A DNA stretch of 64,000 nucleotides from Caprimulgus europaeus (taxonomy: Eukaryota; Chordata; Aves; Caprimulgiformes; Caprimulgidae), in the NCBI GenBank assembly GCA_907165065.1, contig OU015529.1, positions 7,241,054 to 7,305,053 of the forward strand, read 5' to 3'. The notes beneath the pieces were generated by a model. That model was not told the origin of the DNA and made no database searches. It saw only the letters and a list, made by a program, of their open reading frames with translations. Below, piece after piece: positions 39,177 through 53,044 of the stretch. How positions within the stretch are numbered: the first letter of the stretch is position 1; the number at the start of each line of letters is the position of its first letter. Both the position numbers and the translations under genes were made by a program.

Positions 39177-42100
39177 TTGCGACATCTGCAAATTTTATCG
39201 AACAACCAAACAAACCTTTCCCCTGAGATGGTGGGATAACCTTTTACTTTCTCAGACATATTCCATCTGTGTTTGAGCTCGCCTTCTACAGGACACTGGT
39301 TTTGTGTATATTTTGCTTTTTAATCCAAATGCCATATGGCAGTACTTTAAATGCTTTCCAAAAGCTTATATACATCAGTGCAGATTCCTTCATTAGCCAG
39401 ATTTGTATTTAATGGAAAACATAAAATTTATTTATCTGTGAATATTCATAACTGCAAATACTTCTGTTCAAGACAAAGTATATGGGGCTGGTTAGAAAAG
39501 CCTGGCTCAAAGGCTTGAGTTGGAAGGAGTGAACCTGTTTTCTTAGAACATACCCCAGGCCTTGTGATTGCATTGGATCTACATTTGCATAACAATCATC
39601 TTGTCTAACTACTTTCCAGTAATTTGTGTAGATGAAAGGGTAATTTTCATTTCAGTGTTCTCCATGTTACTTAATTTATATGGATGTCAATAGGACTGTA
39701 TTTTTTAAATTGCAAATGATTTTCAGTGTAATTCACTCACTCCTTTTATTTATTTCTCAATTTATTTGTATTAATTTTACTCAAGGACACTTTAAATACT
39801 TAGTCATCTTTTTGCAAAAATGAACATCCCTTTTATACCTAATTATACCCATTATACCTAATTGTTACACAGAGCAGCCAGGATTTAAAAGAAAAAATGA
39901 TGATAGGCTAATGTGGGAAGTATCAAAGGAAATCTTTCAGAGTAATATTTGAATCTTCAGATCTAACCCTTCAAAAGATGCCTATTGATTGTCCAAAGCT
40001 GTATATTGGTAGATCTGATTCCCAGCTTACCAGACAGGTTTTTTTCCACGGGACACTGCTGATTGACCCTTGACATCTGCTCTGTACTGAGTCTCTACAA
40101 GCAGTAGATCTGTCCCATCAAGCTTTGTGAAGGCACCTATTGCAAGAACAAAGGTGTGTGCAGAGGCTGATTAGTGTTGACCAGAGCATGATATCAGTGG
40201 GCAGAGAGTAATTCAGCATGGCTGGTTATTCACAGTGCAAGTATAAATAGTGCTTGCTGTCCTGCACAGCCTTAGTCTAGCTACTGTCCTGAAGAAACAG
40301 GAAAGATTTATTGTCTGACAAAAGGGTCTTAAAAACCTTCCAAAAAGGTCCTCTTATTTCTGGATGCAGATGAGCTGGAAAAGAGAGGGGGAAAGGAGCA
40401 TCAGAAACTGTTGTGTGTCATTCCCACATAAAAAAGGGATTTTTTTCTCTTAGTTGTCTCACAGACAGGCAGAACTTTGTTCACTTGTAGACGTGGCAGT
40501 CCTGTGTTGCCTGTATGATGGCAATTGCTTCCTTTGGGAAGCTTCTAAGACTGTATTTGTTCACCTGTACAGTGAATAGTCACATGGAGCCAGATGTCAA
40601 GGCAGTGAATATTGCCATGGCCCCATTGAATTTCTGCTGGAAAATTCAGAGGTTGTATCAAGCTTGTGCTGATTTTTAACCCAGGCCTCATCTCCTTCTC
40701 CATTCCCATGCATGGAGTGGGACACAAGCAGTGTGCCAGTAAGCTCAGCCAAGATCTGGAGTCACTCTGTGGCACCCTGTCAGCCATGCTAATCTTTTCA
40801 CAGCTGGGAATTGTGCATAAAAGGCTCTTTCTCCTTCTTTGCTAACTGCCACATGTATGACTGAAGCAACCAGCAATGCCACTTACAAGATGGACTCAAT
40901 CAGCTGGGTTGGTTGTTATGAGGTGGCTGGAATTTTGTACCCACTGGAGCTTTGTAGGAAAAGATAATTTCTGAGGATGACTCATGCAGATCCAACTAGC
41001 ACTTACTGAAAAACATGTGTGTACATGGGATGTAGCAAAAATCATCTGAATCTCTTGGGTAGCAGCAGAATATATACAGGGAAAACACTAAAAATATGTG
41101 AATGGCTCTCTCTAGTGACACCCCAAAATGAGGATGTTTCAGGGCAACACGGGCAAATGATCTGGTCAAATAAGCTTTTTGTGGGAATCTGAGCTGTTAC
41201 TACAGCCTTCTGGATTTCAGTCTGGGGATCTGTATCAGAACGGTGGGCACCCCTCACGTTGCTTTGCAAACACCCGTGTGCTCTGTGCCGCTATCAGGAA
41301 GGCACAAGGGACTGTCAGAGTCACGGTCTGTCCACCTTCTTCTTCTGGGACTGCTGCAGTGAGTCACGGATACACTGGTTTGGGAACAGCCTGGGAACCA
41401 GCCCTGATTATTAATCATTTTGCTTTTTGCTGTTTTATTTTTAAGCTAGATGAGTTCCCCAATCCAGCTGACCAGGCAGCTGCCCAAACACTTCCAGCAG
41501 CAGAGCTGTGGGGCAGAAGTTACTCAGCAGTAGGAGGCAGGGAGAGGAACTGGGACCTACATCAGCTGGTTCTGATATTTAAAGGAGTTCTGCATTTCAA
41601 AGCAAAACAACCTCTGAACTCTAATAGCAGCCTGGACATTACAGCTTCTTGTCTGGTTAGCTTAGCACAGGCATGTGGACGTGTCCCTGGGTATGTCCAC
41701 AAAGGCAAAAGAAGAAAAGTCTCTTCAGTTTCTGCAGAGTTGAGTACGTGCCCAGGGCTGGGAGGCTTTGAAGGAAGGAAGTCATATGCTTGTCATGCAG
41801 CCATCAGTGCTCCTTGGCTGTCCTTGCCCTGAGCTGACAAGGGGACAGAAACTGAAAAGGAAGCTGATTTTTAAAAGATCCAGAACTCAAGAGCTTAATC
41901 AGCTAAATTCCTTGCCACTGATGGGGCTGGGAAGGTCAAATATGTAATCTCCATCAAGGTGCATGTTTTTGAGAGGACATCTACTGTTTAGGCAGATTTA
42001 TCAGGAGATCTGGAATCTCAGCTTCACAGGCAAAATCTTCACTGCTGTACATCTTCGGAATAAAATATTAATAAATCCCTGTTCTTGTAGTGCTTCAAAA

Positions 42101-43644
42101 TAGAATATTCTGTGATTAATAGTTGCAGGGGCAAGTGCCTGAAGCGCTCTGCGTGTTTAAAATACCACTTACACTCCTGAGGCTCCAGCAAAGGTAGACT
42201 AAGGACAGCTCAGAAATTCCTGACTCCTAATGCTGCTCTCTTCATTTGGCCTCAGTCTGATGTTTTAATAGGCCAATATCACACACAAATTCTGCCTAAC
42301 AGAGAGGCTGAGGAATATACCTCTGTCTTCATTTGCGAATTTCACTAACACATATTTTAAACCAGTTATATTCATGCTTTTACAGAGTGATTATCATTCT
42401 GGAAAGAGTTTCAGTTGGGAAATTCATTGTTGCAATATTAACTTTCCAGTCATCCAGTAATGAAAATAATCCAAGTACTGTTATGAATACTTTTAAATTA
42501 CAAATGAGTTTAAATTCCAATAAATTGCCTAACTTGAAATCAGTAGCTCTGCTGGGAAATGTGTGAATCTCATGCAGATAGCACTTGAACAAAAAGGTCA
42601 GTGACGTGATTTGTTACTTGGGGAAGGAAGAATTTTTTTAAAAACATATTTTGTGTTTCCTTCTAGTGGTTTTTATAGCTATTAACATTAACTATGCAAA
42701 CTAAATCAAGATTGTTTCCAGATCATATGTACGAAGTTTTTCAACGATATTCAGTTTCTTTTCATCTGAGATGACGCTGCTGATCTTGTTAAAATGAATT
42801 ATAGATTCCAGATATTCTGAATTATTAAATTATGAATTAATTAAATTACTGCAGGACAAATGAGAAGTGATCACTGTGTGGAGAAGTAAACACTGTTGTT
42901 GATTTTGGATGAGGCTTGTGGTAACTTCATGTGCTAACACTGGCAAATACCTGTCTGGCTCAGCGTGGTTTCATGGCTGCCTTCTACTGGTTTTCGTTGA
43001 GAGGGTGAAATTAGAAGTAAAAAATGGTGAACTTATTCACATCTTTGATACCTCATTAGAGATGCTTAATCGCTTGGAGAAGCTGTGACTACCTGGTTAA
43101 TGTGTTTATTCAATGGCATCCAGCTCCTGTGGAGAACTCTCTATAGCAACATGAGTTTGAAGGTGTTTACAAGATGTTCACCTGAAAGGACTTCAGCAAC
43201 AGCATTTGAGACTCTCCTGTGGGAATTTATGGCAAGAATTTTCAAAGATAAAAAAGGGAAAGATTTGTAGGTTAAAATGAGCGAGCAAATGATCAAAGCT
43301 TCTGAGGGTCTCTTGAGTTATTGACTTTCTGTGTCTTTTTTAAGCATCACAAGCTTACTGCTCCAGGCAGAACTAATTAACTAATGAAGACAGAAGAGCA
43401 TTGCTGAGGAAGGCATAGAGAACAAAAACTTGTGAAAATTTAATAAAAACATATCTCTGTTTCATGTACTATCTGTTACATTGATCACTTTTAGTGACAA
43501 CATCTCAACAGCATTTTTTTTTCTAATTATGCACAAGTCCCAGGTACCGTAGGCTATATAATCTCCTGGTTTGAAGTTCAGTCTGTGCCTTTAGTAGTAC
43601 TAAAGAATTTTTTGTTTTGCTTGTTCTGTAGGTTGAAGAAGTCA
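39177..43644. other. Non-coding stretch
   Basis: A TATAAATA motif lies at 40242-40249. The plus-strand frame 41179-41832 (217 codons) resembles nothing that I know and is probably a chance frame. Confidence 0.5.
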
Positions 43645-43890
43645 GGCATCCAGACACAATCTCTGCCAAAAAAGTGCCATATTTTAATTATGCAGCTTTG
43701 AGTTTTAAATCTATTGCCTGACCACTAACTTTATGGGTTCAGTGTAGCAAGCAAACTATGTGGTAGAACTTGAGGAAGTAGAAACTAAGAAGCAACCCAT
43801 AAAGTTATCAATCAGGCAATAGGCTTAAAAACCAAAGCTGCACACTTAAAATGTGGCATTTTGTTTTGGTTTGAGATTGTTTTGCACATG
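43645..43890. repeat. Long imperfect inverted repeat (foldback, MITE-like)
   Basis: The left arm at about 43645-43740 and the right arm at about 43792-43890 are reverse complements, separated by a loop of about 51 bases. The inner 65 bases pair with about 11 mismatches. Shared blocks are TGCAGCTTTG, CTATTGCCTGA and TAACTTTATGGGTT. Pairing weakens outward past CAATCTC. No transposase frame is present. A non-autonomous DNA transposon relic is the simplest reading. Confidence 0.75.
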
Positions 43891-45041
43891 GATAATTTGA
43901 GATCAGAAAACAGTTGGACAAATTTGTGGAAGAACAGCCTATGGAAGATGTCTCTCTGGATTAAACCACTGGCTTAAAAGAATTTAAGATGTTGATTGCT
44001 GGAAGGCCACCACAGGTAAAGCATCACTATATACTATTTCTGCTCCCTGTTTCCTTCTCCCGAGGGATAGGCTGCTGGACTACATAGATGAGATAACCTA
44101 GGGCTGCTGTTCTTTTGCTAGGCAATTTAAATTCATTGAGTCATGGACTTAGCCTGTGACTCAAAAAATCACAAGGACTATTCAAGGGCAAAGAACAGGA
44201 AGTTTTGTTCAGTGTTGATTTGTAGTTACTTTTCTGCACTTCGTTTGAGAGTCATAATTTGCCCCTTTCACCTCCTCTTGTGGGAATATTTCTCTGTCCT
44301 TCCATACTAAAAGCTTTCACATGTCATTTAGATACCTGATTCATATTCCTAGTGAAAGTATTGAAAAAGCATGTGATTCATGCTTTATTTATAACATATA
44401 TATAATAACTATATAATATATATAACATCTATCCCATCAGCTGCATGATTGCTCATGTTTCTTCTCACTTTTTTGCACATCACTGTGCCTCGTTGCCACA
44501 CAAAATTATCCCTGTACCTTATTTTTGGAATTACTTGTATTTTTTTCTTTTCAAAATACATAGATATTCTGTAGACCACTGTGTATATGTAGATAACATC
44601 TGTATAAAATAATTAGGCATCATAATGTTAGGCAAAAAGACCAAGCTTTCAACACCAAACTTTTATTGACTTGTAAAATTTAACAGCTGTGATAGCAGAA
44701 TACATGTGTGTGTGTGGGAGGAGGTTCCTGTGAAAGATTATATTATTTTGGGATTAGAAAACCTGTGAAACATCTGGTTAGCAAATGAATCCTGCAATAG
44801 AGTTAGGTCTTCAGCTTCTTTTTATCCCTAGCACTAACATTAGCTTTACTACTAGATATTCCCAGTGCTAGTCAGTCCTCACTAGTTGGTGGTTGTAATG
44901 GGGAGCTGAGAGTAATGTGGTGAGAAGGTCATAATGGACATGAGTGTGGGACAGCTACTGTGGTATGGGCAATATAAGATACATGTCTATATGAAACCGG
45001 GATTTTGTAATCCTGCTTTTTATGGAACAGTTTATGAGATG

Positions 45042-45058
45042 TCTGGGATAATCCCAGA
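45042..45058. repeat. Short perfect inverted repeat
   Basis: TCTGGGA, TAA, TCCCAGA forms a seven-base stem. The GATGTCTGG motif recurs just after it. Confidence 0.7.
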
Positions 45059-46700
45059 TGTCTGGGATGTCTGTAAATTGCTTATGTGGCAGTCAGTGAC
45101 AGAAGGTCTGTTGACTTAAGAGGAAGACTTCAAAGCCCTCATAATGTGTGGGGACAATGCAGACCACATTATCCCTGCCTGGTGTCAATAATACCCTATA
45201 AGCAGCAAGTCTCCCTTTTTGAGTCTTACAGTGGGATAATTCCTTCTTTGGCTGGAGTTAGTGTCCTGTGCTTCCAGTTTAGTAATTTCAAACTCCCAAA
45301 TTGAATAATTAACACACATTTAAACACTGGGAGCCACAGAGCTGCTCTAATTTCTGGTAGCTGTCTTACACCATTCCCAGCTATGCTGTCAAGGGTGATG
45401 GTGGCTGTAGAGCAGCCAGGCTATGGCCGTGTTACATGACTTGGAAGACTGTCAGGTTGTTGCAGGGCACTGCAGGGGAATCTATGTGGCTTCTTTTTCC
45501 CTCCCCTTTGCACCAAGTACAAAGGCTCCTCTGAACCTTCCAGATCTCTTTCTTTAGTTTATAGATATGGTGTCTGATCTTTGATAACCTGATGCATACA
45601 AATTGCTCCAACAGCTTAGATGTGTTTTTTCCCATGACAAGGATGTGTAGATATCCCAGTCTTTGCACTTCAGGCTCTCAGAGCTTTGTTTCTTTTTCAC
45701 CTTTAACAAATGAGCAAACACTTGTGATTGTCTCCTCTAAGCCCCATCAACTTGAAGTATGTTTTTTCAGTCAATCATAGCTTCTGTGATCTCTTTGCTA
45801 TCTTGTTTCTTCCTCGCTGCTTCTGCAGCATTTTTGTAGCCTTCAAGTGTGTGTAATTTCAGCCATGTGAAATGAGTCTGTGTATAGCAACCAAGCAGCT
45901 AGACTGGATGGAGGCAACTCCTGCTGTACACCGCAGGAAATAGGGTAACTCTAAGTGCAAAAAGCATTTCAAGTGGCTTAAAAATGGCTTATTATGAATA
46001 ATAGACTACTTTTGCTGTCCTGATAATGGGAAACACCATCTACTGTGATTCATTGTAGTCAAGCAGCATTAACTTCAGGGAGAAATGGGACAAAAAGGAA
46101 ACTACTCCCTTGGTAATGGAGTATTTTATATGGGCAAGCACTGAAGCTATAATGTATTATTTTACTCTGCTCATTCATATCTGTCCTCCCAGGCTCTTTT
46201 GATATTGAAGTTATATCGTATATGGTAATAAGTAAAAGAGTGTCTCAGTAATCGAAGCAAGGAGTAACAAATGTTAATCAGAGAATATAATCCTGACAGA
46301 TATTAACAGCTCTTAAACAGATTATGTTTAACAGAACAGCAAAAAAAACAGAAAAAAAAAATATCCTCATAAATGGAGATGGAGGCTTTCTTAAGTGTGA
46401 TACCAGAAGTAGACTTCTTGGCTGCTACTTTATAAGGGATCAATATATTTGGGTACTCAACCATTCAGTAGATGAATTTAGCTGCTTTTTAATTACCCTC
46501 TCTCAGTCTTATTTTCAACTGACCCCACAGGAAGCCCAGGGAGATATGTCCCATGAGGGTAAATTCAGTCCTTGTGAATATCTACCTCTGCCACATATTA
46601 TTATACTGTATTTAATTGACAAACTATTTTAGCAGGAAACACTTTCATTATGAAACATGAATGCTGAGAGTGCATTAGAAATTACCATTTCTTTTTGGAT

Positions 46701-46716
46701 GTGTGTGTGTGTGTGT
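46701..46716 (+). repeat. (GT)8 microsatellite
   Basis: Eight GT units follow CTTTTTGGAT. Confidence 0.95.
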
Positions 46717-49700
46717 TAAAATTCAGTCAGGTTGGTATGCCACATGGTACTATTTAATTTTAATTGAATTAATCAATAGAGTACATTAGCTGCATCATTT
46801 TGATACTGTCTTGGTAAAATCCTTTGTTTATAGAAGTCAAGAACAAAACTCCTGGACACAGTGGTGAGATGACACCATGACATTAGCTCTTTTGCAAAAT
46901 TAATGCAGCAAAATAAATTGCTTCTTTCCTCCCTTATCATTATTCAAATTTTGAACCACTGTCAAGTGGTGACAAGCATGCTGCACATTCTGCTTTCATT
47001 TATGGAGCAAAGGTATTGCAGGGGTTAGCAGTGGGGGTTTAAGACCTGTCTCTCTCTCGTTATTTCTTTCATCTGTTGAGAAGGTTGCTTAGTAGTTACT
47101 TCAAGTTTTAGTTCCTCATTTGCAGGTTGAGTGGCAGCATTTTCCTCCTCAGAGTGTGTTCTGAAGATTAAAATTCCAAATTGGAGGAGCTCAGGTTCTC
47201 CACAAACCGTGTCCAAGCATGGGGGGAAAAAAGGCCAAATTATTGTGTGCATAGATCAGATTGAATTTAATTTTTGGCCTCTATTTGTGTACTTTCTCTC
47301 TTTACACATTTTATTTTGCTTTTCTGATTCCATGAGCAAAACAATACAGATAGCTGTCATTAAAGTGTCCTGGAAATTGGTCTGGAAAGAATAACACCCC
47401 AAAGTCTACTGGTTTTGGCTTCCCTGAATAGAGAAATGTATAGGAAATGGTGAGAGTTAGTGGTTTGCAATGCCCAGTTCTAGAGTATTGTGATTTTTTT
47501 TCTTTGCAATTTAGTTTTGTTTCAAGAGAAAAGATGCTCTTTTCACTATATGGCTGGGAAATTTAAAGTTGTAGCCATTGCTCAAGGGTCTCTTTCCCAA
47601 GACATGTATTTTTATTTTAAGTGAATTGCTTGGTTATAATGATGGATGATGAGGACAGACTTGGGTTCACGGAGAGCAATTCCAGCCTTGCTGGAGCTGG
47701 AGTTTACCATTTATTGGTAAATAAATGGCAGAACTTTGTCTAATATCTTGAGCAAGTATATTAAGAGAATTGGAAAGTCACAAGGGATCTTGGGAAAACT
47801 GAATTCAGCTTCACTTATCCATATAAGTTAATTTCAGTCATGGAGACATCTGTATTGAACAATTTAGATGTCTCATGGCCTTTTATTTGTGAGGTCTGCA
47901 GGGTCTATTATATTATCTTATAATTTCCATTCTGCCTCAGGTCAAATGCAGATTTCTATAGTACTCAGAGCACCAATAATAGGAAAGATTTGTTTCCAGA
48001 TTAATCAGAGGTGGTCCCACACTAGAGACTGCTGTGTTTTATATATGTGAAACTAACTCTGTAGAGCTCTTCTGTTCTCATTTTCTCTTCTCAGTGTGCT
48101 TTAGTTATTTATGACTTGGTGCTTGAAATTTTGCTATACCCTTGTAAAGCACAGAAGAAATATTTGAGGGATTATTTTTCCTGTTGTGTAAAACTAGTCA
48201 TAACTAAAAGTTCTACTTAAATTGTTTATTTTCTTAATAAGCATTTGTTCAATTTTGATTTTATAAAAGCATCATGTGCTGCACAGTCTGGCAGTACAGG
48301 TCCACAGGGTTCTAGCTGGGCATTATGTAAATACCATATTTATATTAATGGGAACATATTATTTTTTTAATATGCTTTTGGAGATAAAAGGAAAATTCTC
48401 TGAATGTAAATTTGGTTCCGCTGAATAGTCATTTAAAAAGAGTGACTGGAAGGCGACATGTGTACCCTTCTTAACTTGTATAACATTGAGAGCCTTAGAA
48501 ATTTTAGCATCATTCATGTTAACACATCAAAGTATTGCTGGTTGAACTCAAATCTCTCTGAAATGCTAATCTGCACCCTTAACTGTAGTGGAATGGACAT
48601 ACAGATGGTTCTTCTAATTACTTGGAAAAAGAAAAGGGGATAATTTCCTTTAATGATTTCCCCTTCTTTCCAGACTGAAAGCAGTTCCAGCTCTTCCCTC
48701 CAGCTAATTTGACGATTAAAAGATGCTTTTGTCTTCCTTTCAGCTATTGAGGTTTCATCACAATTTGTTAAAACTTTCTGTCATGAAGCGAGGTGTGAAC
48801 CTACGTCTATGTAGGTTTGGTTCAGAGGTCATGTGAAGGGGAATTATAACCTTTAAGACCAGAATGGGGGGGTATTTTCATCCTCCCACGTTATTGCACA
48901 GATGGCAAAGATGGGTTTTTAGGGTTAAAATACAAGCTTGAATCTTGGATGCATAAGGTCATTGATCATGGAATAGATGCCAGGTATTCAGGCTCCAGAC
49001 TCATGGTAGCTCAATTTTCCCAAGGATACAAATGAAGAGATTTGAAACACATTTATAGAGCTGCTGACTTAACTGCTGCTTTGTGGGGTAAGACATGTTT
49101 CAGAGGAACTGGAGAGAAACGGTCTGTGAATAATTTAAAACCTTTTTTATTTTCACCATGGACCAGCACAAAGGTTGAGATTTTACAAACTCTATCCTGA
49201 AAAATGAGATGTGCACACTGTAGAAACACCTGGTGTGATCACTGGTCTATTGGCCCACAGCCTCTCTGTACCTGTGGATGATGGTGGTGCCTCTATGTGG
49301 GAATCTGTTTACATTGACAGGGATGGTCCCCAGCCAGGTGGATCCATGCCAGCTGTTGAAATATGTGAGGCACATATCTCTTGTTGTTAGGGTTCATGTG
49401 GAGCTACCTGAGGAGAAAGAAAGTCTTTGTTCTGCCTGAGAGCATGGCCTAGCTGACACAGATGGCTGAGAAGAAGATGGGGGATGTGGGGACCCACATC
49501 ACACTGTTTATGGCCTTCGTCTGTCTTCAGACCCCAAAGGTGAGTTTCATGTCTGCTGCCTTCTTTCAGCTGAGAGCCCTGTCCCTTGAGGGCTAAGGCT
49601 GGTTGATGTAAACCAGAACAAGATGGGAGCAAAAAGGAAAGGAATTAATTTCTTTTGGCTTATGATCTGGATGCAAGCAGAGTACCCCTTCATCTCTGTT

Positions 49701-52700
49701 TTGAAGGTTGTGACCCCTGGCCTTGCATAGAAACCTATATGTAGAAGTCAATGTCGTCCCGCAGCTCCTCCAAGTAGTACTTCATTCAACATGGTGTTAA
49801 GCTGCTACTGTTATTTCATGATTTAATAGAATTTTATAAATTACCACTTGGTAATGGTGTATGTTCTTGAATATTCTAGAAGCTTTCATGGATGTTTTTC
49901 AATTAAAATACTCAGTGGGAACAGCAACAAAAAAAGAAAAGCTTAATAAATATATGTACCTACTCTATTTCTTCTGACCTTCTGCATATACCTCTTAATT
50001 AATCATTCCCTACAAAAAATGTCTTCTGTTCTGTTTTTAAGACGCACCACATCTTTCCAAGCTATAGAAAAGAAGGAGATTTAGGTTCATGACTGTAAAA
50101 AGAGTATTTCATTCCTCAGAGAACCTAATTGTGGGGTTTTCCCCCCCTTCATTTTCTATTAACCAGAATGTTGTATAATGTTTTTCCTAGGTAAAACTGT
50201 AAACCAGGCTTTTCATCCTACTAGAACCAAAAATAGGAACCATTACTGACACAGGATAAAGTGTTGGCTTTTTTGAAAATACAATAGTGTGGGAATCTTT
50301 GGAAAAAGCTTTGGAGGAGTTTGTTGCCTAGGGCTGTGTCTTTTGATTTTGTCTGCTTGAATCTAGGCTTTGCAATGTTGGAAAAGAAACAGGTGAAAGG
50401 GAGAATGATTAATTAGAAATTCTTGCCTTACCTTGTTTCTCTGGAGTGATGACACCTCATACAGTAATAGGGAAAGGTGGTTGGCCTAGGAAGGATATTA
50501 GGAGATCAAGATTCCCTTGTTAATTGTACCAGAAATATCTTTCCTGCTTCAGCGTAAAAATTATCCAGCCTCAGCTTCACTCTCCCTGGTGCAGAGATGA
50601 CAGTGATCTTTGCTTGGTGCCAGAAAGACACGTTCATTATTGTGTTCTAAATGTTGTGAGCTTCTTGACTTGTTAAGTTCACAGTGATTAAGTTGTCTTC
50701 TGTTTGAGCAGGTCTTGTTCAATAAGGAATGCTGATGGCAAGTCTCTGGAGTGCTACTAGAGCAATAAAGTTAAAATAATAAGCGATAATAAAAAATAAT
50801 ATCCTATATAGCATATATCAGCTCACTTCTGTGGAGCTTTTTAATTTTACTCTAAGGAGGATGTGGTTCTCATGATTCATTACTACTAGGAATACAACAT
50901 CTGAAACAACATTTATGTTTCTTGATAGGAAAGAATGATTTTGTTGTGATGATGAAACAAAATATGTATAAAGTGATGTAGGAACATCATGTAAACATTT
51001 GGGGCAGGCTAGACCTTCCAAATTTCAGCCAAGCTCTCCTCATATATTCTATAAGATCAGAAAGTACTGCACTTGAGCCATTAGTTATTTTGACATTGCA
51101 GTGTTCTGTAAGTTTTTAGCAAAGCAAACAAAATGTGAAATTCCAGGTTAAGGTCCCCACACGCTTTGGTTAATAAATATGAAATCAGCACTCATAAATC
51201 AGGGGAGTTGTTTAATGAAACCGTGTGGACTGGGTTGGTGTAGAGGTGGCATTAGTCACCCAGAAAGGAGGAAAGAATCTGCTGTTTCAACAAAAAAAAA
51301 AGGGGGGGTGGAATTTCTCTGCCTCAGGTAGCACATTTCAGAGCAGTTACAACAGAGAAGCAGTCACAGAAACACGTTTTAGTATCATTCACCATCATCA
51401 CATGGTGGTTACATCCAGCCCTGAAGCTAGTGACCATGGATAACAGACATTTAGAAATCTTGCAAAGCAGAACATTTTTGTTCTGTAGAATAAAAATATT
51501 TGTGGAATATTGGATAAATTCTGGGATAGGTATTTATTGTAGACTTTGCATGTTTGGGTCTTCTAATTGATGGTAGTTCAATCAGTGCATTCAGTTGAAA
51601 ACAAGAGTGTTCATAAAATTAGAGCTAAACTACAATTGCTGTTGTTGCTCATGTACTTGGCAAAGCCCATACATAAAAACAGTTCTTCCAACACAAATGA
51701 AGTCATAAAATGAACAGAACACTTGTTAAAGTGGGGTGTTAGGGGAAAGCTACTTGGAGACTAAACTCTTAATCTAATAGCAATCAGGTAGTGGGATAGT
51801 ATCCATGAGGACTGACCAGTATGAGCTGAGGAACCCTACAGATAGGGCTGGATTCTTGCTTGGTAATATTCGTTAAACAGTGGAAGAGTATCTAAAGGAA
51901 GGACTGAAAGAGGTGAGCTGAAAGGAGTCACAGTAAAGAAAGTCTGATGGTGTTTGTGGTGTCAAACTTCTTGTATTGGACAAAAAGATGGGGAAAACTA
52001 ACAGATAGCGAGAAGTGTTCTAAAGGAGACTTGTTAAAGAAAAGAACATGGAAGAACCTGGGTAATACTGAAATCTGCAGCAAAAATAACTTGATTTTCA
52101 TGTGAAGAGAATCTCATGGGTAGTATCTCTGGAGTATTGCTATTTATACCCACGGATACATATCTCAGAATAACATGAAAGAATAAGCATCAGAAGTGGT
52201 GCGTGGGGGTAGGTTATGGCAATGAAAATCATCATCCACCTCCTCTATTCCTCTAGTTTCTTACCCATTAAGCCTTCTCTGCTTCATATTTTGCTCATCT
52301 GACAATGGATGCCTTTAATGGCTGCTGTGAGTGACACTCACAGGCAAAAATAAGTGGCTAGAAAAGAAGAGAAGAGACATGGAGACAAAGAAAGAGAATA
52401 AGCACAGAGGTTGAAGCACAGGTAAAATGGATACAAGGAGAACACACACAGAGTGAGAGAATAGTTCTGATAGAAAATATAAATCTGTACATTTAGAGGG
52501 GGAGAAGGTGACCATAATGACCATAAACCAGCCTGGCTGTGAATATGCTAGAAAATGTTGTATTTTCTTTTTTAAATTATCACTTCCTTAGTCTAAATGG
52601 AACTGTGCTGAAAATGTACAGAAGGCTTCATTAGAAGTTATATTGGTTTTTCCTCCTGATAATGTAGGTTAATAAAGTTCAATCCCTCTTCTCCTTTTTT

Positions 52701-53044
52701 TTTCAGACATGAGTTTGCATGAAAGAGCAGAACAACGCACTTCCAAATAGTGTTCCCATCTCTACATAACATTATTATGCAAACCATAATCAAACCAGAT
52801 GACAGTCAAACCTTTAGTATTACAAGCTTTCAAAGCTCCAGGGCAAATTGTTGTTAGTGGGATAGTTAATTAAATGAAAGTTGGATTTTATTGCTTTACA
52901 TAAACAACTAAGAACAGGGGAATGATGTTGGTCCTCCCTGTTTTTTTCCTTTCTGTTTGACAAATATTAATTGAACTCATTGCCCCATGAAAACTGCAAT
53001 TTATGGCTGCTCACAGCTTGGATGGCATACAGTTTGCTGAGTAA

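Larger units (their letters stand above)
43891..53044. other. Long gene-free AT-rich stretch
   Basis: Contains the GT microsatellite at 46701 and the hairpin at 45042. No coding region or clear transposon recognised. Confidence 0.6.
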
